Assembly: GCF_013377255.1 (NCBI RefSeq)
Contig: NZ_CP016614.1
Span: 814,501 to 878,500 of the forward strand
Source: Mannheimia granulomatis
GTDB lineage: Bacteria > Pseudomonadota > Gammaproteobacteria > Enterobacterales > Pasteurellaceae
DNA length: 64,000 nucleotides
Reading direction: 5' to 3'
Position numbers and translations under genes: made by a program. Under the pieces are notes generated by a model. The model did no database searches, was not told where the DNA came from, and saw only the letters and a list, made by a program, of their open reading frames with translations. Positions within the stretch are counted from its first letter, which is position 1, and every line of letters starts with the position of its first letter. This document shows positions 44,962-53,807 of this stretch, piece after piece.

Positions 44962-45306
44962 TTAGTCCTCATAAGCTATTTGATAAGTAAACATTCGCCG
45001 ATGGAGTTTGGTTTCAGCTTCGTAATCACTGAAATCGGATACTCGTTCGGCAAAATTAAAAGCATTTTCGACTGCCTCAATAACTTGTTTACGCAGTCGG
45101 AAAATATCATCAGGGTGGCGACTGTAAATATCGATTTGCACCGTGTAATCGTCCATTTCGCTATCAATTAGGGCGGAATTGGGCGAGATGTTAGGAAATT
45201 GATACACAATCACAGGGTATTCCGTGTTGGTTTCAGGAATAACTTCATAAAAACAACGCCCCGAAACAAGCGACTTCAGGGCAGAGTAGAGTTCATTTTG
45301 AATCAA
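44962..45306 (-). CDS. Tail completion/terminator protein (DUF3168)
   Basis: 114 residues. YPVIVYQFPNISPNS and YTVQIDIYSRHPDDIFRLRKQVIEA match the DUF3168/HK97 gp11-like tail terminator family, which caps the tail tube for head joining. It overlaps the upstream gene by 4 bases (ATGA). Confidence 0.85.
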   Translation of the reverse strand: MIQNELYSALKSLVSGRCFYEVIPETNTEYPVIVYQFPNISPNSALIDSEMDDYTVQIDIYSRHPDDIFRLRKQVIEAVENAFNFAERVSDFSDYEAETKLHRRMFTYQIAYED

Positions 45307-45782
45307 GAAGTTGCCTCCTTGTGGATTTCGGTGCGGAGCGTATCGGTAATGGCTTTAGCCGCTTGCTGTTTGCTCTGCTCAAACGCTGGGCGTAGGAATG
45401 GGCGAGCTGCCATTTTGCTTGTACCAAACTCAACAAATCGCCAATAATACGGATCGTTGGGGTTATAAGCTCCGCCTTTTCCGCTTTTACCTTTGAAACG
45501 GCTAATTTGTTTATCGGTTAATTTCTTAACCCAAATTATTGTTTCTGTTTTACCGTTTTTGATTTTGGTTCGGGCAGTAATGGCTTTTTTCAATGTGCCT
45601 TTCTTCCGATGCAGTACGTTTTCTTGCAATATTGGGGCTTTGGCTCGTGCGGTATCTCGCACAATAGCTCCGCCTTGTCGCATTGCTTTTACCGAAATGC
45701 GATTGGTGGCTTTTTTGCCGAGCTGCTGCATTTTCTGCCCTAGCTCTTTTAGCCCTTCGACTTTGACGTTAAGTGTCGCCAT
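45303..45782 (-). CDS. HK97 gp10-like head-tail protein
   Basis: 159 residues with the family start KVEGLKELGQKMQQLGKKATNR and the WRFVEFGTSKMAARPFLRPAFEQ block, diagnostic of HK97-gp10. It acts in joining head and tail. It overlaps both neighbours, which supports strong translational coupling. Confidence 0.92.
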   Translation of the reverse strand: MATLNVKVEGLKELGQKMQQLGKKATNRISVKAMRQGGAIVRDTARAKAPILQENVLHRKKGTLKKAITARTKIKNGKTETIIWVKKLTDKQISRFKGKSGKGGAYNPNDPYYWRFVEFGTSKMAARPFLRPAFEQSKQQAAKAITDTLRTEIHKEATS

Positions 45783-46098
45783 TCGTCAGCTCCTTACAAT
45801 GCAGTAAAAGGCTTCGGTTTAGCTCTCGCCAGTTTTGGATTGCTACAATCTCAAATAGGCGGTCGCCAAATTTAACCCGCATTGTGTGATCAAGGTTCGG
45901 CAAGTAACGCAGCCAAATTTGTGCCGTTGCCTCAGCGTGGATTTGGCTTGCCGAAATCAACTCTCGCCCCGAAATCGGTTTGACTTCCGCCCAAATGGTG
46001 TGTAGATCGCCCCATTCGAGAACGACTGCACCATATCCGCTTGGGCGGTGGCGTTGCGTTTGGATAATAATACAATGACGTAGTTTGCCGATGTTCAT
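45769..46098 (-). CDS. Phage head closure protein
   Basis: 109 residues from the ATG at 46098 (MNIGKLRHCIIIQTQ), which has AAGGAAAA just upstream. Longer in-frame translation before it is not conserved. WAEVKPISGRELISASQIHAEATAQIWLRY is the core of the Phage_H_T_join family (SPP1 gp16-like). It closes the connector after packaging. Confidence 0.9.
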   Translation of the reverse strand: MNIGKLRHCIIIQTQRHRPSGYGAVVLEWGDLHTIWAEVKPISGRELISASQIHAEATAQIWLRYLPNLDHTMRVKFGDRLFEIVAIQNWRELNRSLLLHCKELTNGDT

Positions 46099-46141
46099 AC
46101 TTTTCCTTATGTGTAAATTTTTCGGAAAATTTGACCGCTTG

Positions 46142-46462
46142 TTAAAGCGTGATGAATTTATAAGGCTGAATGATGATTTCAACCGTAGGGGGAATGGCAA
46201 AATTCGGTGAATTATTGGCTTCGTTCCAGCCGCTGCGGTTTTCGTACAAGTATGCCGTGAGCATTAATACCGCCAACTTGATGTCTTCCGTCAGTAGTAA
46301 CGCATTTGCCGGCGGTTCTTCGGGCAATTCATCAAATAGTTGGCGATTTGTCAGGTTTTCTACTGTTTTTCGGGCTGAAAGCAGATAGCCATTGAGTAAA
46401 TCGTCTTCTAGCTCGTGTTCGATACGGCATTGTTGTTTGACTTCTTCTAGGGTAATGTTCAT
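46142..46462 (-). CDS. Head-tail connector (gp6-like)
   Basis: 106 residues, beginning MNITLEEVKQQCRIEHELEDDLL, typical of HK97 gp6-like connectors (Phage_connect_1). The helical N-terminus and LAVLMLTAYLYENRSG block fit. It forms the ring below the portal. A USS core (ACCGCTTGT) lies between it and the next gene. Confidence 0.92.
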   Translation of the reverse strand: MNITLEEVKQQCRIEHELEDDLLNGYLLSARKTVENLTNRQLFDELPEEPPANALLLTEDIKLAVLMLTAYLYENRSGWNEANNSPNFAIPPTVEIIIQPYKFITL

Positions 46463-46514
46463 TGCTTTACCTTATAGAAACAGGGAGAATAGTTTTTCTC
46501 CCTGCGTAGAGTGA

Positions 46515-47723
46515 TTAGCCTTTACCGGCTAATGATTTGATTGCAGCGGTATCTTCAAGCACACAGTCGAAACGGTGGAATGCCAAGAAACCGACCTGAT
46601 CAAACTCTGCGTAGCGTTCCACTAAACGGCGTAATGTCATACCCGACACTCGGCGGATAATAAAACGACTGAAATCACCGAAGTAAGCAAATTTCGCACC
46701 GGCAGCAATGTCTGCGATGCCTTGGTCGATAACATATTGCTGACCTAAAATAGTTGCCGGTGCAACACCTGCAATATCAGGCAACCATAATGGGCGTTTT
46801 TGACCGTCCACCATTTCTTTTAATGCTTTCAAGGTATTGTCGTTAAACGCAAGGCGAGTCGTGCCTACGTTTCGGTATGCCGGATCAACCGAGTGAATTA
46901 AAGCATTTAAATCTGTCCACGCTACAGCAGTAGCCGCCGCAGCTTGTGTAATACCAGTAACCGCAGCTTGTAAGCCTTTCGGTTGTGCAGGTGTGCCTAA
47001 ACCTGTGCCTTGGATTAGATATTTTGCTTCTGCACGACCGATACGCTGAGCGATACGGCTTGCTAAAAATTCTTCAATATCCACACCGGAATCTTGTAGT
47101 AATTCATTCGATACACGGATAATTTTTGAAGAAAGTTTTTTAGCACCCAATTCAGCAGAACCAACTTCTACATCTTGCTCGGTTGCAGCTGCGTTTTCCC
47201 CGATTAATTCACCTTCTTCTGCTGTGCCGTCTGCGGTTGCCCACATAATCGGATGACCATCTGCCGTATTAAGAATTTGAGCTACGCTTGCAATACCGCC
47301 ATAGGCTTTCATTTTTTCCACAATACGAGCTTGCATTTCTTTTGGCACTGTATAGCCGCCCTTGTTATCTGTGCCGGCAGCTTGAGCTCGAAGTTCAGCC
47401 ATTACCTGTTTTTCTTCTTGGGTTAACTCACCCAAGCCACGGCGTAGGAATGAATCAAATGCTTGTGAGCGTTTTGCTTCCGTATCTAATACCGGATCTT
47501 TCGCTTGCTCTTCACGTTTTTCTTCCACAAAGAGTGCATCGGTAGAACGTAGTGATTCTTCACGCTCAATTTGTGCCTCTACGCCACCCAGTTCGTGTTT
47601 CATTGAGTCCCACTTGGTGCGTTGTTCGTCCGTCCAAGTGTTATCGCCAATTTCATCATTTAATTGACGCATTTGAACCGCAATATTGCGGCGTTTTTCT
47701 TGTAGCTCGTGTAATTTAGCCAT
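46515..47723 (-). CDS. Major capsid protein (HK97 fold)
   Basis: 402 residues. The N-terminal ~110 residues are a coiled-coil scaffold (delta) domain (LHELQEKRRNIAVQMRQLND). After it the shell domain starts near GTDNKGGYTVPKEMQARIVEKM, with GIDIEEFLASRIAQRIGRAE-like and FNDNTLKALKEMVDGQ regions. The protease encoded upstream would remove the delta domain during maturation. A normal position after portal and protease. Confidence 0.95.
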   Translation of the reverse strand: MAKLHELQEKRRNIAVQMRQLNDEIGDNTWTDEQRTKWDSMKHELGGVEAQIEREESLRSTDALFVEEKREEQAKDPVLDTEAKRSQAFDSFLRRGLGELTQEEKQVMAELRAQAAGTDNKGGYTVPKEMQARIVEKMKAYGGIASVAQILNTADGHPIMWATADGTAEEGELIGENAAATEQDVEVGSAELGAKKLSSKIIRVSNELLQDSGVDIEEFLASRIAQRIGRAEAKYLIQGTGLGTPAQPKGLQAAVTGITQAAAATAVAWTDLNALIHSVDPAYRNVGTTRLAFNDNTLKALKEMVDGQKRPLWLPDIAGVAPATILGQQYVIDQGIADIAAGAKFAYFGDFSRFIIRRVSGMTLRRLVERYAEFDQVGFLAFHRFDCVLEDTAAIKSLAGKG

Positions 47724-47790
47724 TTTTATTTCCTCTTAAATGAAAAAAGCCACAAGAATGTGGCTCGTATTGATAAAAATAGTATTAAGT

Positions 47791-48390
47791 TTAAGCACTG
47801 ATTAGGCTTAAAAAGCGTTCTCGTGCAGCTTTTTGTGAAACGGCTTTTGCGATAGCTCCTGTGTCTCTTGCTTCTTTCCAAGCTTCAAGAGAACGTGCGG
47901 TTGAGCTGGCTTCTTGGTAAGCTGGGTAAGTTACAGGGCTGACATCATATAAGCGTGAAATTTTGTGGATTTCACGGATAATCACGCCATCTTCATTTTC
48001 GTACCAATCATCACCATTGCGTGCGATCTTGAACGCAAAGGACGATTGAGTAATGTCGCCTCGTTTTAGCGGTGCGATAACTAAATCACGAATGGTAGGG
48101 GTGTCGGGGGCGATGATGTCATATTTTAAGCCTGTTTCATCGACAGAAAGGCTTAGTGTGCCAGCTTTGCTTCGACCAAGAATGAAGTTTGGATCGTGAT
48201 TGAATAAACCCCGGACATCGTCTTCTAGAACATCATCAAAGGCCCCTGGCATAATGATTTCACGGAAACCCCACATTACTTCTGATTTTGAGTTGAATAC
48301 TGAGCCGTAGCCGATAATGTGCGTTGGCTCGTTTTCTCGGTTTTCGGCTCGTACTTCGCCAGCGTAGGAGCGTTTTTCAATATCACTCAT
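47791..48390 (-). CDS. HK97-family prohead protease
   Basis: 199 residues from ATG 48390, with AGGAGG upstream; it overlaps the end of the portal gene by 8 bases. IIGYGSVFNSKSEVMWGFREII begins the fold; LFNHDPNFILGRS contains the catalytic His and DITQSSFAF the catalytic Ser. It cleaves the capsid delta domain during head maturation. Confidence 0.93.
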   Translation of the reverse strand: MSDIEKRSYAGEVRAENRENEPTHIIGYGSVFNSKSEVMWGFREIIMPGAFDDVLEDDVRGLFNHDPNFILGRSKAGTLSLSVDETGLKYDIIAPDTPTIRDLVIAPLKRGDITQSSFAFKIARNGDDWYENEDGVIIREIHKISRLYDVSPVTYPAYQEASSTARSLEAWKEARDTGAIAKAVSQKAARERFLSLISA

Positions 48391-49600
48391 TGCTGTCCTC
48401 CTGTTGTTTGTTTTGTTGAGATTGTTGGGCGGCATTCACGCTGACAAGCATTTCATCTAATCCCTCAACCGGGTTCATATCTTCCAGTTGGCGTGCTTCG
48501 TTGCGTGACATCCAGCCATCGGTGATAGCATTGTGGTAGAAAGTCGCTCGTTCAGCTGCCGTGCCTCGCATAATACCGGCGAGATTAAATTTGACGAAGT
48601 AGCCTGCTTTACGTTCTGCATCAGTAAATATTTTACGATTAAGTTCTTGCTCCCAATTTACAACCCACGGCATTATGCTATAGCGGATAAACTGAATAGT
48701 TTGCTCGGAAATATTAGAGAAAGTCGCCTTTTCTAAATCATTTATCATGTGAGCCGGTACATTGAAAATACCGGCAATTTCTGAGCGGTTGAGTTTCATC
48801 ATTGAGAGTAGTTCGGTATCAACAGGGGAAACTGTTAAGGCTTTATAATCAAGTTCAGCAGGAAGAAAAATAGTTTTATTTTCTTCACTTCGCAGCTTAT
48901 TTTGTGCCTCTTGCCACATCGCTTTGAAATTCGTCCAAGAACTGCTATTGATAGGTGTTTTTACCGATAAAATCCCTGCGGGGCGTGCATTACCGCCAAA
49001 AAAACTACTAGCAAATTTGCGTGCATCTAAGCCTAAGCCAATAGTTTCGGCGTGCGTTTGAATGACGGATTTGCCTGTTTTGATTGACGGCCCAAGTGAT
49101 TTAATGTGAATCATATCATCGGGCGAAATGCTCAATGTTTTGTTATCATCGTAATAGCCGTAAACGTGGCGACCTCCATTTTTCAGTAGCTGAACTTTCC
49201 ATGGCTCAAACGATTCGAGAGACTGCACTGTCCCATTTTTATTCCGTACGATGTGAATGTATGCATTGCCATACAGTAGCACCGCACTTTGGGCATATTC
49301 ACGCAATTTATATGAGGTTTGCCAAAAATTAGGGCTGTCGTGGAGCAAATAATATGTGGGGTGTTCTCGCTCCGTTTCTACCTTGCTGCCACTTTTACGC
49401 TTAACGTGTAGAGGTAGTTGTGCAATGGAACTAGATAGCACATAGACACAAGCATAAACCGCCAACAATTTCATTGCGAGATCGGGGCTAACGGTTTTTG
49501 TTGGCTGTGAGCCAAATAATTCTTCATAAGCATTTTCTGCACTTAATGGAACAGCTGGGTTTTCTAGTGAGCGAGTGGTAAAAAGTTTGTCAAAAATCAC
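48383..49600 (-). CDS. Portal protein (HK97 family)
   Basis: 405 residues starting at GTG. SLGPSIKTGKSVIQ, FFGGNARPAGILS and SNISEQTIQFIRYSIMPWVVNWEQELNRKI are typical HK97 portal motifs. Gln-rich C-terminal tail. It forms the dodecameric DNA channel at one capsid vertex. Its GTGA start overlaps the stop of the small membrane gene upstream. Confidence 0.94.
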   Translation of the reverse strand: MIFDKLFTTRSLENPAVPLSAENAYEELFGSQPTKTVSPDLAMKLLAVYACVYVLSSSIAQLPLHVKRKSGSKVETEREHPTYYLLHDSPNFWQTSYKLREYAQSAVLLYGNAYIHIVRNKNGTVQSLESFEPWKVQLLKNGGRHVYGYYDDNKTLSISPDDMIHIKSLGPSIKTGKSVIQTHAETIGLGLDARKFASSFFGGNARPAGILSVKTPINSSSWTNFKAMWQEAQNKLRSEENKTIFLPAELDYKALTVSPVDTELLSMMKLNRSEIAGIFNVPAHMINDLEKATFSNISEQTIQFIRYSIMPWVVNWEQELNRKIFTDAERKAGYFVKFNLAGIMRGTAAERATFYHNAITDGWMSRNEARQLEDMNPVEGLDEMLVSVNAAQQSQQNKQQEDSNE

Positions 49601-49749
49601 CGCTTACCTCCTGCACTAATAAGGGCATAGAGCAGTAGGAGTGTTCCACCGACCATACAAGCAAGAGCCTGTCCATATTGGAGGTACACGCCATAACAAA
49701 GCATTGAAAATCCGCCAATACCGATAATATCTGTTAGGAGCGTTTTCAT
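49597..49749 (-). CDS. Small two-span membrane protein between terminase and portal
   Basis: 50 residues with two hydrophobic segments (about 5-23 and 27-45), running TDIIGIGGFSMLCYGVYL then ACMVGGTLLLLYALI. It overlaps the terminase stop (ATGA) and its own stop overlaps the portal start, a tight translational coupling that makes it a real gene. Small membrane proteins at this position occur in other HK97-like phages; the function is unknown. Confidence 0.75.
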   Translation of the reverse strand: MKTLLTDIIGIGGFSMLCYGVYLQYGQALACMVGGTLLLLYALISAGGKR

Positions 49750-51449
49750 AATTCTAATACCTCATTAGGGAAAAAGTTATCATCCACGTTCAGCATAATG
49801 CGACCGATTGCCATCATTAGGGCGACAGCTCCGTCGATTTTGTTTTCGGGGATTTCTTTAATCGGGCGAACCACATCATCATTACCCGGCACAGTTTTAC
49901 CGACAACGTTCCCAATACACCACGTCATAATCGGGTTGCCGTCGTGATGGAAACGTCCGCTTTCAATGGCTGCTTCCAGTTCTTTCATCGGGTCGGAGAG
50001 GTTAGTGTAGTTTTGGGTAATAGTTATCGGGTTTAAGCCTTCGTCCGCCAAGTTGTGGCTGATTGCAATCACTCCGTGTGGGTCAATCGCAACACACGAC
50101 ACTCGGTGTTGGTGGTTGGTTTCTTTGATGACTTCTTCGATTTCTCGATAATCTACTTCCGCACCGTCCGTTGCGGTGAGATGTCCGCTATTTACCCATT
50201 TTTGGTATTTATCCACCACACGCTTTAAGGCAGTATCGGTGTTGTAAACTGTGTCTTCTGGCACAAAAAATTCAGGGGCAATACAATAATAGTGCCGCTT
50301 GCCGTCAATAATGCGAAAGAACACTTTAACTAGTGAGTTCATATCTAACTTGCGAGCCATATCAAGCCCGAGATAAACGTCATCACCTTGGAAATCGTCA
50401 AGGGTGAGCGTATCATCTTTGCAGTTTTCCCAGCTTACCATATTGAAAAAGCTCTCTTTCGCCGATACCCACACGTTCAAATGTTTAGTTTTAAAAGTGT
50501 TGGTAAGCCGTGCGTTGTTGATCGCTTTGTTTTGTTGGCTAATTAAATAATCACCGTAAACCGATACGTCAAAGTTAGGATTAGCTTTGCGAAGTACACT
50601 TTCGTCTGTCCAATCATCATCTTCATCAATGGTGTAGATAATGCCGAATAGTTCGTCATTTGGGATTGCTCCGTTGAGTTTTTCAATTACTTCTCGGCGT
50701 TTGTCGTAGCACGGTCCTTCGATGTTGTAGCCAGCGGTAGTGATAATAAACATCAGCGGCTGTTTTCTTGCTCCCATACCGGTGAGCATTGTGGTGTAAA
50801 GTTCATCATTTTTGTGTTCGTGGTATTCGTCCACGATGGCACAACTTGGTGATGCACCATCACCCGGTGAGCCGATCAGCGGTTCAAATCGGGAACCATC
50901 ACTTGGACGGTTAAGATTTGATGCATTTACTTCAATGCCAAAAGTAGAGCAGAGCAGATCGGTTTTCTTACACATTAAGCGAGCAGGGCGGAATACTTCC
51001 CACGCTTGCTTTTCGGTGGTTGCACCTGAATAGACTTCAGCACCAAATTCATTGTCCATACAGAACATATACAAGCCTACACCGGCAGAAATTGCCGATT
51101 TACCATTTTTACGCGGCACTTCGACATAAATTTCACGATAGCGACGAAGGTTGTTAGATTTGCGTAGCCAGCCGAAAGCATTGGCAATGATGAACAGTTG
51201 CCACGGCTCTAATGTAATATTTTGTCGTTTTAACGCCCATTCCCCTTTAGTATGTGGCAGGTATTGAATGAACTTACAGGCTTTTTCCGCTTTCACTTCA
51301 TCAAAAAAGTAAGGGAATTTAACCGCTTGTTGTTGCTCTAAATCATCTAAAAATTGTTGGCATGTTTTCACGATAAATCGACAAGCGGGGATTTTACCTG
51401 CGACAACATCTTTGGCGTATTTTGTCGCTTTTTTGATATTGTCCGTCAT
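49746..51449 (-). CDS. Terminase large subunit
   Basis: 567 residues. The ATPase Walker A-like loop is VPRKNGKS (about residue 113-120), Walker B with catalytic acid is CAIVDEYHEH (about 203-212), and the C-terminal RNase H-like nuclease has LGLDMARKLD and VAIDPHG. It matches the HK97/P27-associated terminase family. It overlaps the small subunit gene by 4 bases (ATGA). Confidence 0.95.
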   Translation of the reverse strand: MTDNIKKATKYAKDVVAGKIPACRFIVKTCQQFLDDLEQQQAVKFPYFFDEVKAEKACKFIQYLPHTKGEWALKRQNITLEPWQLFIIANAFGWLRKSNNLRRYREIYVEVPRKNGKSAISAGVGLYMFCMDNEFGAEVYSGATTEKQAWEVFRPARLMCKKTDLLCSTFGIEVNASNLNRPSDGSRFEPLIGSPGDGASPSCAIVDEYHEHKNDELYTTMLTGMGARKQPLMFIITTAGYNIEGPCYDKRREVIEKLNGAIPNDELFGIIYTIDEDDDWTDESVLRKANPNFDVSVYGDYLISQQNKAINNARLTNTFKTKHLNVWVSAKESFFNMVSWENCKDDTLTLDDFQGDDVYLGLDMARKLDMNSLVKVFFRIIDGKRHYYCIAPEFFVPEDTVYNTDTALKRVVDKYQKWVNSGHLTATDGAEVDYREIEEVIKETNHQHRVSCVAIDPHGVIAISHNLADEGLNPITITQNYTNLSDPMKELEAAIESGRFHHDGNPIMTWCIGNVVGKTVPGNDDVVRPIKEIPENKIDGAVALMMAIGRIMLNVDDNFFPNEVLEL

Positions 51450-51931
51450 TGTAATAACTCCGCAAATGGGTTGATGTTTTGCTCGTCTGCTTTGCCGGTT
51501 AGCCGTTGGCGGCTGCTTGGGTCAAGTCCTAGCAATGATCCAAATGTTGTCATCTGTTTTAACGCCTCATTCAGTACGGTAAATGCAGGATTTTTGGATA
51601 GTCCACCGTTGCTGTTTTCAACAAATGTGCCGTATTTGTCTATATCTTTACAGGCTGAATTTCGGTTTTGATAAGCGATGCAATAGTTAGCAACGACCTC
51701 AAGATCTGTTTGAAACAGAACACCCTGAGGTAATAATTCTTTCAAAAGAAAAGCCCACATTCGCTGTCCGTCTTCATTAAGTTGGGCAGGTGGTGGGCTG
51801 TGTTCATTAAACGGACTGAATTCAGGCTCGTTTTGATTTAGTTTTCGTTTCCCGGGGTTGCCTCGACGTTCTTTCACTTTCGTCGGGGTGGGTTTTCTTC
51901 CTCGCCCCGGCGTTGTGGATTTTCCTGTCAT
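51446..51931 (-). CDS. Terminase small subunit (P27 family)
   Basis: 161 residues. The N-terminal basic arm (RGRKPTPTKVKERRGNPGKRKLN) is typical of P27-type small subunits, followed by a helix-rich middle (WAFLLKELLPQGVL, VANYCIAYQN). It recognises the packaging start of the phage DNA. No obvious Shine-Dalgarno sequence is seen before its ATG. Confidence 0.92.
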   Translation of the reverse strand: MTGKSTTPGRGRKPTPTKVKERRGNPGKRKLNQNEPEFSPFNEHSPPPAQLNEDGQRMWAFLLKELLPQGVLFQTDLEVVANYCIAYQNRNSACKDIDKYGTFVENSNGGLSKNPAFTVLNEALKQMTTFGSLLGLDPSSRQRLTGKADEQNINPFAELLQ

Positions 51932-52042
51932 TTGGCGTTTACCCTAAATTTTTAATTTCGCGGTTGTAAAAATTGAGTTCAGGGGGCGGTTTCCAAAGCG
52001 TTTCACTCTAGCGATTTTTCCACCCCCTCCCCATAGTTATTT
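51932..52042. other. Candidate cos/packaging region
   Basis: A 111-base gene-free gap between the HNH gene and the small terminase gene, containing the GC-rich stretch CAGGGGGCGGTTTCC (from about 51981) and CCACCCCCTCCCC (from about 52020). In HK97-like phages the cos site lies at this place. No computed evidence is available here. Confidence 0.35.
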
Positions 52043-52393
52043 CTATGCTAATCGCTCTTTTGCTGTTTTTACTTTGTGGCATGAATAACACAAACTTTGT
52101 AAATTCAGCAAATCATCATTGCCACCGTGTGCCTTTGGTGTGATATGGTCCACCGTTGAGGCGGTAACATATAAACCACGCTTTAGGCACGCTTGGCATA
52201 GATACTTATCACGCTCTAATGCAATCAATCTGATCTTTCGCCATTGCGAACCATAACCACGTTGTGATGATGTTTTACCTTTCTGATGTCGTTGCCAACC
52301 GCAAGCCTTATGCGTATCGCAATAACCGCTTGAATCGATTGTCACGTTCTTACAGCCTTGCTTTCGACAGGCTTTGGGTATTCTTGCTGGCAT
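52043..52393 (-). CDS. HNH endonuclease
   Basis: 116 residues from the ATG at 52393 (AGGTG just upstream; a GTG two codons earlier is possible). Zinc Cys pairs (CRKQGC, CQACLKRG, CYSCHKVK) and the HNH core VDHITPKAHGGNDDLLNLQSLC are clear. In HK97-type phages this enzyme sits next to the terminase genes and helps the terminase cut at cos. Confidence 0.93.
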   Translation of the reverse strand: MPARIPKACRKQGCKNVTIDSSGYCDTHKACGWQRHQKGKTSSQRGYGSQWRKIRLIALERDKYLCQACLKRGLYVTASTVDHITPKAHGGNDDLLNLQSLCYSCHKVKTAKERLA

Positions 52394-52419
52394 ATTCACC
52401 TATTTGTTACATATAGATT

Positions 52420-52483
52420 ACATAGCTTGCGTATTTTCTCGGGATTTTATCCAACCAACCCCGAAACCATACGCAAGTTATGT
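52420..52483. repeat. Long hairpin upstream of the packaging genes
   Basis: ACATAGCTTGCGTAT (52420-52434) pairs with ATACGCAAGTTATGT (52469-52483), 15 bp with one G-T pair, and an inner GC-rich stretch continues the stem. No T-run follows. It separates the lysis terminator from the HNH gene. It may be a protein site, a packaging element or an RNA-processing structure. Confidence 0.6.
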
Positions 52484-52497
52484 AGCTTATAAAATAC

Positions 52498-52523
52498 AAA
52501 AGGGAGCTATTATGCTCCCTTCT
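52498..52523 (-). terminator. Terminator after the lysis genes
   Basis: AGGGAGC and GCTCCCT (7 bp, 6-nt loop) followed on the minus strand by TTTGTATTTTAT. Ends the transcript coming from the lysis cassette before the packaging genes. Confidence 0.75.
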
Positions 52524-52556
52524 ACAGTTAAACTAACGAGAAATTCAAACTAATCA

Positions 52557-52841
52557 CTATTTAAACCCAGCTTTTACCTGTGATTGCCATTCTCTGATAC
52601 TATTGATTTGATTAGCACATACATCACGCTCTTTAATGACGACCATTAAATAATCAATAGAATCGGCGTAGGTCTTCCCGTTAAATACTGACCGCTCGCA
52701 CTGCACCAAATACGCAGCTGGCGGATAAACATAATTAGTTTTTGTTACCACCTTTTGTGTGCAGCCGCTTAATACTGTCGATAACAGCATTAGGCATAGC
52801 AACACCGCCACACGGCTCTTTGATAAGAATTGTTTTAACAT
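52557..52841 (-). CDS. Outer-membrane spanin Rz1-like lipoprotein
   Basis: 94 residues from ATG 52841, with GGAG about 7 bases upstream. The signal peptide ends in lipobox TVLSGC (Cys27). The rest is a short periplasmic part with two Cys, longer than typical Rz1 proteins. It overlaps the Rz-like gene by 107 bases in a different frame, the standard spanin layout. With Rz it would fuse inner and outer membranes at the end of lysis. Confidence 0.85.
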   Translation of the reverse strand: MLKQFLSKSRVAVLLCLMLLSTVLSGCTQKVVTKTNYVYPPAAYLVQCERSVFNGKTYADSIDYLMVVIKERDVCANQINSIREWQSQVKAGFK

Positions 52842-53112
52842 TCTCACGCTCCGTTTCCATCTGTGCTTTTAGTTCGTTGGTAATCTTTTGCTGATATTCA
52901 ACCGCTTGCTTTTCCGCTTCCAGTTGAGTTATCAACTCTTGGTTTACAACTTGCTGTTCTGCAATCAATGAATCCTTTGCTTTAACTTCTGCATTCAACT
53001 CATCAATTGTTTGCGACTGATAGAAAATCCAACTACATAATCCAAAAACAATAACTACAATACCTATCGCACACAGCAAGAAAAATTTATTTAAACTGTT
53101 GCCAATGCTCAT
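52735..53112 (-). CDS. Inner-membrane spanin Rz-like protein
   Basis: 125 residues from the ATG at 53112. One N-terminal membrane anchor (FFLLCAIGIVVIVFGLCSWIFY) is followed by a long coiled coil (LNAEVKAKDSLIAEQQVV ... ITNELKAQMETERENV) and a short end with Cys. This is the i-spanin design. Its 3' part encodes the start of Rz1 in another frame. Confidence 0.87.
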   Translation of the reverse strand: MSIGNSLNKFFLLCAIGIVVIVFGLCSWIFYQSQTIDELNAEVKAKDSLIAEQQVVNQELITQLEAEKQAVEYQQKITNELKAQMETERENVKTILIKEPCGGVAMPNAVIDSIKRLHTKGGNKN

Positions 53113-53207
53113 ATCAATCACCATAACAAATAGTGGTGCGGTTTCGGGCTTTTATGTATATGCTTTCGCCATCTGTATCACTTGCTCCCAGTAACCGCAC
53201 CAACTAA

Positions 53208-53807
53208 TTAGACACCTCGAACGCTTTTTGCTCCAAGGTTATAATAATCTCTAATTGATGTACCAAACCCATCTTTAGTTGCTACACCTGTTTGAGCGAA
53301 CTTAATTGCGTTACCTGCACCTTTTAAGTGTGCAGCCATAAGCAACCCTGCTTTATGCTCAGCATTACCAACATAAACACCTTTAGCTGTCATTGTGCGT
53401 GCATTGCGATTCATTAGTTTGATAATAGCCTCATCTTGTACCTGGGGAGAATTAAGAAACGCAGATTTACCGCCCTTTAAATCCCAAAACTCATTTTGTG
53501 CTAAAAACCACTTATGATTTTTAGCATTTGAACCATTAGATATCCCACTGTTCAAAGATACTGCTTTTTTATAATGTTCAGCGTTTACTAGCCCAACATC
53601 AACCAATGCAGCTGCACCAAATTGATACGCACCTAAATAGCCAAATTTATTTTCGACTTGGTAATTGCTGTTACTCTCACGTTTAGCTAATGCCAAAAGT
53701 AACGCTTTTGTTTGAGTATAAGTTAAACCTGTTACAGTTAAAGATTTTGATATAGTCATATTCGTTACCTTCTTAGCCATATCTACCACTAAACTAACTA
53801 ATCGCAT
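53208..53807 (-). CDS. Phage lytic enzyme, putative endolysin
   Basis: 199 residues, directly after the holin gene (TAA then ATG with GATGAG upstream). The segment ALAKRESNSNYQVENKFGYLGAYQFG contains a Glu in the place of the catalytic acid of transglycosylase/lysozyme folds. YVGNAEHKAGLLMAAHLKGAGNAIKFAQ is another family-like stretch. No signal peptide is apparent. By position it is the peptidoglycan-degrading part of the lysis cassette. I am not sure of the exact enzyme class. Confidence 0.7.
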   Translation of the reverse strand: MRLVSLVVDMAKKVTNMTISKSLTVTGLTYTQTKALLLALAKRESNSNYQVENKFGYLGAYQFGAAALVDVGLVNAEHYKKAVSLNSGISNGSNAKNHKWFLAQNEFWDLKGGKSAFLNSPQVQDEAIIKLMNRNARTMTAKGVYVGNAEHKAGLLMAAHLKGAGNAIKFAQTGVATKDGFGTSIRDYYNLGAKSVRGV

